12,753 bases of DNA from assembly GCA_026770615.1 (NCBI GenBank), contig MU631375.1:372219-384971 (forward strand), given 5' to 3'. The number at the start of each line of letters is the position of its first letter. The stretch's first letter is position 1. The DNA is from Pavlovales sp. CCMP2436 (Eukaryota; Haptophyta; Pavlovophyceae; Pavlovales). A program made the position numbers and the translations under genes. Positions 6,623 through 12,753 of this stretch are shown in pieces. The notes beneath the pieces are model-generated. The model had not been told where the DNA came from. It worked only from the letters and a program-made list of their open reading frames with translations, and did no database searches.

Positions 6623-6695
6623 TACACAAAAGTTAGTTGCAGATTCGTGAATGGGGCGCCGACCCATTCACAAATCTGCAACTAACTTTTGTGTA
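6623..6695. repeat. 73-bp hairpin with 33-bp arms
   Basis: Left arm 6623-6655 (TACACAAAAGTTAGTTGCAG...) and right arm 6663-6695 (...CTGCAACTAACTTTTGTGTA) are reverse complements with a single mismatch (C6646 against A6672). The loop is seven bases (6656-6662). Both ends are TA. It may be a very short foldback element or the footprint of one; a structured RNA is also possible. No coding frame accounts for it. Confidence 0.92.
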
Positions 6696-6858
6696 GCACT
6701 TCGGGAACCATGACGTTCGCTCCCGAACGCTGAGAATCGGAAATGTTAGTTACCTTTGGTATGTTCTCGACCCTAGAGGCTCCTGAGATGCACACGAAGT
6801 GGGCTCCGACCGTCGAAGAGGGCTCCATTTGACATCAGCTTAGCGCGCAGGGGTGACC

Positions 6859-7262
6859 AATGTCTACTTCTTCGTCACGGCCACCACATTTCCCCCTCTC
6901 CAGTGCGGAATAGGCGCCACTCCGCGTCAGGCTTCACCCCCGGGGACAAGAAAGAGTTCGGCCCGATGACCACGGAGTTACTCAACAGCATCGTCTCGTA
7001 CCAATGGTGCGCACCCGATTTCTGGCTTTACTTCGGCCAGATCAACATGCACCCGCCCGCGGAGTTATGCGCGCCGTGCTGCGCCGAGAACTGCAAATAC
7101 GCGCATGCAGTCCCCAAAGCAGACGGCTCCGAGCACGCTCGCGAGGTCCCCAGGCTTCTGGAGGTGACTGCCCTCGTGAACGCCGCCCACAAGGCAGGCC
7201 AGTCCCTGATACCCAAGTCACAGAGCTCGGGCCGCACCGGCGCCCACTTGGGCTCCGGCTAA
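6859..7262 (+). pseudogene. ORF1-like fragment with Cys/His cluster
   Basis: ATG at 6859 (context ACCAATGTC) opens MSTSSSRPPHFPLSSAE and stops at TAG 6910. The neighbouring frame, open from 6777, continues RNRRHSASGFTPGDKKEFGP and on to GSG at 7259, stop 7260-7262, so a frameshift near 6900 probably joins them. About 7068-7106 encodes C-x2-C-C-x3-C-x3-H ending CKYAH, the ending typical of CCCH zinc fingers, though the full spacing is not standard. LINE ORF1 proteins often carry nucleic-acid-binding zinc motifs, so an ORF1 role is a reasonable guess. Three further in-frame stops (TAA at 7260, 7281 and 7338) lie in coding-like sequence. Confidence 0.5.
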
Positions 7263-7889
7263 AACCCCAAGAAGGCGCGCAAGTAACTGCCTACAGCAAA
7301 CAGAGGAAAACCAAATGAAAGAACAACTAACTAACAGCGCACCTGCAGTGGCTGTAGACTTAGCCGATTGGAAGTCTCGAGCCTAAACTATCTTAACAAG
7401 GCAAGCTACTACAACTCAGCTCATAAGAGCAACGCGCAAAGCCGCACTCAAATCCGGCATTGAATGGAGAAAAGCACGCACAATGGGCGAAGCGACTAGG
7501 CGAGGAGGACTAATCTCTGCTCGCCATAAACGGGAAAGTAAACCAAAATATGCAATATAAAAGAGAACTCACAACACAAGAGTGAGGCATCACTCAGCAG
7601 GGGTAAAAGAAAGTGGACCCTATTTCACCAATAACAGATTGAGCCACAGCGAATCCCTAGGGACTAGAGAACGGGCGATCAATACACGGGCACGCACTGG
7701 GAAATAGAATTGCGACAACCATTCAAAATACGAGCATACCCGCATGTATTTAAATTCCTATCCCCATATTGGCAAACTAAAGCACATTTTAGAACAAATA
7801 AATACCGCAAGGAGAAGCCGCCTTGCGGCCTTGCCCACCAGGCACAAGCCAGGCCGCATGATTCTAACTATACCTCCTTGGCTAGCGAG

Positions 7890-8203
7890 AAAATCAAATC
7901 CAAGCATCGTACCACCGCCCGGAAGCCAAAAATCAGCTTGCCGGAAAGGTTTCCTACTCGCCCACAGAAAAACCCTGCAACGCCAATGCATCAAAGTGGC
8001 TCGAACGAATCCCCGACCATACTACTATGCCATGAGAATAGGCGAAGAAAATCAAATCCAAGCATCGTACCACCGCCCGGAAGCCGAAAAAGCTTGCCGG
8101 AAAGGTTTCCTACTCGCCCACAGAAAAACCCTGCAACGCCAATGCATCAAAGTGGCTCGAACGAATCCCCGACCATAATACTACGCCATGAGAATAGACG
8201 AAG
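7890..8203 (+). repeat. Tandem duplication, 158 and 156 bp
   Basis: 7890-8047 and 8048-8203 are near-identical head-to-tail copies beginning AAAATCAAATCCAAGCATCG. The second lacks two bases near 8087 (GAAAAAGCTTG against AAAAATCAGCTTG). Because 158 is not a multiple of three the second copy starts out of register, and the two-base loss restores it, so both copies encode CRKGFLLAHRKTLQRQC in the same frame. Differences between copies include CATACTACTATGCC against CATAATACTACGCC, where the second has gained a stop. Confidence 0.95.
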
Positions 8204-8208
8204 CAAGT

Positions 8209-8220
8209 AATCCAGGACCG
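8209..8220 (+). other. NPGP motif, degenerate 2A-like
   Basis: The frame reads MRIDEASNPGPID, with NPGP at 8209-8220. The sister copy at 8041 reads MRIGEE at the matching place, so the older form was probably R-I-G-E-A-S-N-P-G-P. Ribosome-skipping 2A peptides end D-[VI]-E-x-N-P-G-P; here the NPGP is intact but the preceding Glu position is Ala. 2A peptides are known at the N-terminus of some LINE polyproteins, such as trypanosome L1Tc, in a similar place ahead of the endonuclease. Activity is not claimed. Confidence 0.5.
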
Positions 8221-8303
8221 ATCGATTCTGTCCAAAACACCCCGCAGGCGCAAGAACACAACAACAACAACAATAACACACTGCAAAAGCCCCACAAAGC
8301 CAC

Positions 8304-9191
8304 ATGGCCGTAACGCTCACTATAGCAAGCGGCAACGTGGGATCTATAGTCAGTGAGATGAGGAGATCGAGAGCGATTGAATTGGCCACACGACAATCTA
8401 CATATAGCGCAGGTGATCACACAAAATCGGGTAGACGCCCATACGATAAAATACTCTTACAAGACACCTCTTTAAAAATGACCCATATTTGCCCAAAATA
8501 CATGGGTGAAGATTTTAGGGTATACCACGATCCATCGCCGAAATCAGTAGGCAGAGGAGTGGCTATCGCGATAAGTAACTCCTAGGGAACCAAACTTACA
8601 AACATTACATATGGCACAGACATTAACAAGATCGCCACAGGCCGCTTACTAACCGGAGATTTTACATTCCAAACACAAAACGAAGAAATAAAGACCATAG
8701 AAATCACAAGCTTCTATGTCCTATGCGACAAGAAAGACAAACAACCTTTCCTAGACATCTTAGGACCATACCTCCGAGCCCGATCTAACAGAGACGGCGT
8801 CGCCCGCATAGCAGGCGGGGACGGCAATGACATATGGGAACCAAATGAAAGGATACGTATAGACGGCACACCCAGTAACGACAATAGCGAAGAGGCCAGC
8901 GCCAATAGGACATGCATGGAAATCTGCCCAGACGTGCTTAATCAGAAACCACCAGGGTCCTTCTGCCCAGAAACTCAGCCAACACACGAATACGCCCAAG
9001 GAAAGGCATGGGAAGGAGAGTCACGTATCGACTACCTTTTTATGAACGCACATCTAGAGGAATGTGTACGCCACACCCCTCCCCTGGATCAAATTTGCGT
9101 CCCCACTGTTACAGTTACAACCAAAGAAAAGGGAGTAATAAGCGTCCACTACTGGATCGAAGCCACTATCCCGCTCCAGGAGCTACAGTAG
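8304..9191 (+). pseudogene. APE-type endonuclease domain of the LINE, broken
   Basis: One frame from 8304 to TAG 9189, interrupted by TAG at 8583. Nicking the target DNA for primed reverse transcription is the family role. Motifs in order: TIASGNVGSI (Asn at 8334), DKILLQDTS (QET form changed to QDT, 8460-8468), GRGVAIAIS, TGRLLTGDFTFQ, ITSFYVLCDKKDKQPFLDIL, ARIAGGDGNDIW (GGD-x-N, 8814-8828), ESRIDYLFM (SRID, 9021-9032), and GVISVHYWIEATI where the catalytic SDH reads SVH (9141-9149). Length of about 295 codons is normal. The lost Asp and the stop mean no active product. The ATG at 8304 is probably internal to the original polyprotein. Confidence 0.8.
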
Positions 9192-10180
9192 GCGACATTG
9201 TCCGGCCAATACAGAGAATACATCTCCTCCCACATCGCATCAAAGTGGATTAGGCAAATCCCACTGAGCGATTAGGAGCGGTCGAGCTAATCCGTCCTGC
9301 ACTTGAAGCTTGGTTTACTGCACTATCCCCGCAAATGCAAGAGCATACATAGAAAAAGGAATCCTTACGGAATTATCAGCTGCTCGCGAATGGCAAGCGT
9401 GCTCGCTCACCTTGAAAGATGCATTAGACCAATTAGTTAAACTCACTGGTTGGACAGTTCAGGACGCCATAGGACAACCTGACCCTGCAAGACTAAGCAA
9501 ACAGCCACGACCAGGCCGTCCATGCCGAAATAAAACGTGGTCACCAGAAGCAGGCCCACACGCACAAATAGATTCGTGGTACAGAAAAGTATAAATCATC
9601 ACAGGAGATATTATGAGCAACAAAAACAAAGAACAGTATCACCTACAAGGCTGGTGAGGTTTTAATAATGCATACACAAAAAAGATGGTCGATACCTTGA
9701 GGCAATTTTGTGTAATAGCGGACAAACAGCAAGAGGTCCTGCCTTACCACCCAGGAGCGGTCTTAAAAATGACGAAGAGGACGACGAGACCACTCTTCAA
9801 CTGGCACGGGACCCGTATCTACCGACGATAGCATCCCTTAGAATGATGACCATCCCGCGATTAGAACTCTACAAAAGCGAACTCAGAAAACGCATGGCGA
9901 TACGCTACGCCAAGTGCGAAGCAGCTCAAAAAGGAGCCAACAAAGCAGCGGATGACAGAACCCAAGATGCAATCAACACAGGCTCATTTCGAGCCGCCAC
10001 CAACAATGCGAGAAAGCTCCTCTAACCACGATCCCTGCAGCAAGGGGTACACATGTTAAAACATCCGATAACAAATAAAGTCACAACAAAGCCAAAAGAA
10101 GCTATCAGTTTAGCTACAGATAACACTCGAACACTACTGGGCAAAACCCTCCCCTCCCGCCTACGGGCAAAACATGGTAA
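9192..10180 (+). pseudogene. Linker between endonuclease and RT, frameshifted
   Basis: Coding-like stretches continue in shifting frames: LSGQYREYISSHIASKWIRQ (9198-9257), NPTERLGAVELIRPALEAWF (about 9257-9316), ARAYIEKGILTELSAAREWQ (from 9336, frame open to TAA 9592, on to TGA 9655), then FNNAYTKKMVDTLRQFCVIA and a basic helix IPRLELYKSELRKRMAIRYA (about 9850-9910) in the frame ending at TAA 10023, continuing to about 10200. The basic helical character is usual for the desert between the two enzymes. No separate function is proposed. Confidence 0.55.
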
Positions 10181-11638
10181 GATTCAAGTGAATGGACTGA
10201 CCTGACTAAACGCTGGACGGACGAAGAGACAACACATGTCCAAGTAATTGCTACTCCAAACAATCTCGTCCGCCTAATCGTTGCCGGCGAGGCACGCAGC
10301 GCTCCGGGACTAGATGTTGTGCAATACCTAGCCCTAAAACTGCTGCTACAACCCGATAATATTGAAACCCACATTGGTGAATTACACACTCTCCTAACAA
10401 ATGTCCTTGACACTACGCTTAAAGAAACGACCCTACCAACCCAACTGGGTACATCAGAAATCGTCTACTTCTACAAGAAATGTGATCCCACCAAACTTTC
10501 AAACTACAGAGGCCTCGCACTCCAAAGCGTCATCTACAAATTACCCGCAGCCTTCATGACGGGACAGCTACTAGGCGCCGCAGGCAGAATGCAGCTCCTA
10601 TCCAAACAACAGTTTGCGGCAAGAAAAAATGGCAGAGCAGCAGACCACGTAGCAGTAGTGGCTGCAGCCATAGCTGAAGCACTGGCAGCAGGACGAGAAT
10701 TACACATCATCACTTGTGACATCCAAAAGGCATTCGACGCAGTCCCACGATACGCCCTGTGGGAGGCAATGGAACGTCACGGCTACCCACCCGAGACGGT
10801 GCGACGCGTTCGCATGCTCCAGACATGCACGGGGGGACATGTGCGAACAGACTACGGCAGATCAAAGCACCCGGTTCTCACTTCCATGGGGTGCAAGCCA
10901 GGCTGCCCGCTCAGCCCGATCACGTATTGCTTATTTATGAACATGCTTCACCGCCAGCTGGATAAGCAGCCAGGTGGCTATCAACCGACTCCACCGCCAG
11001 GCCACACTCACAGAAAGCCGTGCAACCCTTTTAAATACGAGGCATACATGGACGATTTAGCACTCTTTGAAGAAAATGCATGCACTGCACAGGCCATGAT
11101 AGGAATAGCAGACCGCTTCCTTGCGGCCTACACCATGGAGTTCAACGCCAAGAAGTGCTATAACACCTCGATACTACCAAAGTTGCCAGAGCACTGGGGA
11201 CCCAAAGCACCAGTTCAGACAGTTAGTGATGATCAAGGAAACCCCACCCAGAAAGCCTGCATCTGCCTACCATCAAGGGATACAAACTCCCCTCACATAG
11301 AGGTGCCCCAGACGCCAAAGGACAAAACCTTTGAATACCTGAGGCACCTCCCAACCACCAACGGCAAGTGGCAGGCCCAGGAACGTAAACTCCTGATTAA
11401 AATAGCACAGGCCATGGGGAAGGTGCACCTTGCCTCGAGCAAAGGGGCATGCCACACCCTCTGGGTAGCCAAGCTGTCCCACCATGACGTAGCGTCAATA
11501 CTACCATACTATATGGGAGCATCAGACTTATCTGATAATTTCCTGTCCACGATGCTTACAGCAATAGTAGAGGCCACGCACCTTCGCTGCACAATAGGGC
11601 CCCATGTAGCAAGAGAACGCCTGTGTGCCCCCCCTCTA
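10181..11638 (+). pseudogene. Non-LTR reverse transcriptase domain with YMDD box
   Basis: Open from 10181 (after TAA 10178) without a stop. It copies element RNA at the nicked target site. Motifs: EARSAPGLDVVQYLALKLL (the AxGxDxI-x-x-x-x-LK start), KCDPTKLSNYRGLALQS (NYRG at 10502), YKL, LSKQQFAARKNGRA, ITCDIQKAFDAVPRYALWEA with Asp at 10718 and 10736, MGCKPGCPLSPITYCLF (PLSP from 10907) and EAYMDDLALFEE (YMDD 11045-11056), then FNAKKCYNTS. Most LINEs have Y-A-D-D and a Q-G-x-x-x-S-P box; this one has YMDD and KPGCPLSP. All three catalytic Asp are intact. The frame is then cut by a 215-bp insertion. Confidence 0.9.
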
Positions 11639-11853
11639 CCTAGGAGCGTGGAAGACAACTTTCCGGACTCAGCCGTTTCTCTCAATTCCCAAACGTTTCC
11701 CACATATATATGTGGGAAACGTTTGGGAATTGAGAGAATATATGTGGGAAACGTTTGGGAATTGAGAGAAACGGCTGAGTATATATGTGGGAAACGTTTG
11801 GGAATTGAGAGAAACGGCTGAGTCCGGAAAATGGTCTTCCACGCTCCTAGGTA
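11637..11853. mobile_element. MITE-like foldback element inserted in the RT frame
   Basis: The element 11639-11851 has inverted ends CCTAGGAGCGTGGAAGAC / GTCTTCCACGCTCCTAGG that extend for about 70 bases with two mismatches, and it is flanked by TA on both sides (11637-11638 and 11852-11853). Removing the element with one TA joins codon CTA (11636-11638) directly to AGT (11854) and continues one open frame into MLRLLNSPVESATHALAAHA. The 215-bp length explains the shift from one frame to the next. No transposase is present. TA target duplication is usual for Tc1/mariner- and some PIF-related MITEs, but the family is unassigned. Confidence 0.85.
11708..11811. repeat. Three internal copies of a 32-42 bp unit in the foldback element
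   Basis: TATATGTGGGAAACGTTTGG followed by GAATTGAGAGAA occurs from about 11708, 11739 and 11782; the second and third add ACGGCTGAGT. The same sequence in reverse complement forms the left arm (11670-11707). So one arm has been reiterated by slippage or repair, making a hairpin with alternative pairings. Confidence 0.93.
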
Positions 11854-12753
11854 AGTCCTGAACGCGATGGCCTAGGTCTGGTGGACCCGCGTGCCCAAAA
11901 CGCGGGGAAAAAAGTATCAGCCATGCTGCGCCTTCTCAACTCACCCGTGGAATCCGCAACGCACGCCCTCGCGGCACATGCATTAAGTATCGCCCAAAAC
12001 GGACCCGCGAGACAAGCCAATGCATAAACGATGCCCACCGCAATGGGGGCGATAAAAAGTCTTTCCGAAGCACCTCAGGGGGAAGAAAAATGGGATATGT
12101 TCGAGAACTATGCATGCCTGCAGACAACACCTATGGGTGAGCTCGCCCCTGTCCTACTATGGCCAGCCCTAGGCGCCACTCGCCGTGCAAAACCCAAAGT
12201 GGTTTCGGTCACCCTAGCATCAATGAATGCCTGTAGTGTACTAAACTTGGCAAAACTGCATATCACAAGCAATGCCCCCAATTTAAGTGTCACAGACAGA
12301 CAATTGACAGCCATAAGTGCAGCCGAAGAAGACATATTAAGGACATGCGGCAGCGCTATAAGGGACATGCTGATTGCTCTTCAAAATGTCCTACCGATGC
12401 ATGCAAACACGACTGCGGTAGCAAAAGTAGCCAAGACCCTATTCACACAGGAATATAGGCCAACATTTAGGCGATTAAAACACCCGGAGCAGCTGAAAAT
12501 ATTACTGGAAATCCTGCCCGCACTCACGTCGGCACTATGCGGACCTATGTGCTTCCGGTTCGTCACACGCCACACAACACTCATACATGCACTCAGACAC
12601 CAACCACCAACAGCGGAGAAACCACAATTGTGCAACCCACATGTCGGGGTCGACGGTTCATTTATCAAACCTAATGGAAACGGCGAGGCTCGAGCAGCCG
12701 GTGCGGCGTGCTTTTACGTACTCCCATCACACCACATCCGCGGCACGACACAT
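11854..12753 (+). pseudogene. Post-RT region and start of RNase H domain (runs off the window)
   Basis: Same frame as the RT once the insertion is taken out: SPERDGLGLVDPRAQ, MLRLLNSPVESATHALAAHA, TAA at 12025-12027, then open from ATG 12031 to the end of the window (241 codons). The middle is a helical region (AKVAKTLFTQEYRPTFRRLK; QLKILLEILPALTSALCGP) with no name. From 12640 it reads HVGVDGSFIKPNGNGEARAA, then GAACFYVLPS, matching the first strand and first catalytic Asp of RNase H (x-x-D-G-S, Asp at 12652). The remaining catalytic residues would lie beyond 12753. RNase H in LINEs removes template RNA. Confidence 0.7.

Larger units (their letters stand above)
6145..6858. other. Intergenic region between VPS13 and the LINE
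   Basis: Begins GC-rich like the VPS13 gene (to about 6240), then falls to mixed composition. It holds the candidate poly(A) signal, a weak relative of the intronic element (6454-6490) and a long hairpin (6623-6695). Open frames here are short and shadow the hairpin. I cannot place the LINE 5' end inside it: no poly-pyrimidine start, promoter motif or target-site duplication stands out. Confidence 0.6.
7315..8303 (+). pseudogene. N-terminal region of LINE ORF2 upstream of the endonuclease
   Basis: From ATG 7315 one frame reads about 330 codons to the endonuclease, broken by TAA 7384, TAA 7558, TAG 7705 and TAA 8176. The product is basic and Arg/Lys-rich (RKAALKSGIEWRKARTMGEA; CRKGFLLAHRKTLQRQC), suggesting nucleic-acid binding, but no named domain is recognised. 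It includes a tandem duplication (7890-8203) and ends in an NPGP motif and an Asn-rich spacer (about 8250-8280) before a frameshift into the endonuclease. Whether this is a separate ORF1 or the start of a polyprotein is not decidable here. Confidence 0.5.
6859..12753 (+). mobile_element. Decayed non-LTR (LINE) retrotransposon, APE endonuclease - RT - RNase H type, 3' end beyond the window
   Basis: Domain order and motifs show a LINE on the plus strand: Cys/His ORF1-like piece, N-terminal ORF2 region, APE endonuclease, linker, reverse transcriptase, RNase H start. At least five frameshifts, about a dozen in-frame stops, a lost SDH Asp and a nested insertion make it non-autonomous. Base composition is clearly lower in GC than the VPS13 exons. 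The combination with RNase H occurs in several clades (I, Tad, R1, LOA, some L1 and the algal RandI/Dualen group); I cannot assign one. The left border is set at the first plausible start codon and is uncertain. Confidence 0.88.

Noticed and set aside
6412..6685. Frames on both strands across 6412-6685 (76 and 89 codons)
   Set aside because: Coding on both strands arises from the palindrome at 6623-6695 and flanking DNA; no domain or family resemblance.
8110..8420. Minus-strand frames with Cys/Val-rich hydrophobic runs that look like membrane proteins
   Set aside because: They are the reverse complement of the Asn-rich (AAC)n spacer and the LINE coding strand; no supporting start context or homology.
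11045..11056. YMDD as evidence of a retrovirus or LTR element
   Set aside because: No LTRs, protease, integrase or gag; the RT is preceded by an APE endonuclease and has NYRG and PLSP motifs typical of non-LTR elements.
1..12753. tRNA, rRNA, CRISPR array or bacterial operon features
   Set aside because: None seen. No tRNA-like cloverleaf or rRNA core sequence was recognised, and the repeats are tandem microsatellites without spacers; spliced genes show a eukaryotic nuclear context.

Overview
This is a eukaryotic nuclear window, most likely from a GC-rich microalga or similar protist. Coding exons are very GC-rich with alanine- and arginine-rich protein. Seven GT-AG introns interrupt one gene, and the introns are full of AT-rich or pyrimidine-rich simple repeats. 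A TGTAA element 20 bases after the stop codon resembles the green-algal polyadenylation signal, so a chlorophyte is possible. The sequence does not settle the lineage.

Left half (1-6144): the 3' part of one plus-strand gene for a VPS13-family bridge-like lipid-transfer protein. Eight exons (111-229, 782-1013, 1220-1347, 1636-1861, 2464-2607, 2938-4637, 4776-5193, 5351-6144) join with consistent phases at all seven introns and give about 1,252 codons ending in TGA. Recognisable in order are the last modules of the VPS13 adaptor-binding (VAB/SHR-BD) region with their conserved Asn residues, the APT1-like segment, a low-complexity Ala/Gly/Gln insertion, the ATG2_C-like region and a C-terminal PH-like domain. 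The 5' part of the gene, with the chorein N-terminus, lies before the window. The introns are unusual: intron 1 holds four extra degenerate copies of the upstream exon's 3' end, three of them with a donor-like GT; intron 3 holds a perfect 28-bp copy of its exon end plus donor; introns 1 and 2 share a dispersed element.

Middle (6145-6858): short 3' flank and intergenic DNA with a near-perfect 33-bp-arm hairpin (6623-6695) and a weak relative of the intronic element.

Right half (6859-12753, running off the end): a decayed plus-strand non-LTR (LINE) retrotransposon of lower GC. In order it holds an ORF1-like piece with a Cys/His cluster, an N-terminal ORF2 region with a 158-bp tandem duplication and an NPGP motif, an APE-type endonuclease with an internal TAG and a damaged SDH motif, a linker with several frameshifts, a reverse transcriptase with an atypical YMDD box, and the start of an RNase H domain cut by the window edge. 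A 215-bp insertion with long inverted repeats (11639-11851 plus one copy of a TA) splits the RT reading frame. Taking out the element and one TA rejoins the frame exactly, so it looks like a MITE-type foldback element nested in the LINE. The LINE is not functional as it stands and has no visible role in the VPS13 gene. It simply lies about 0.7 kb downstream in the same orientation.
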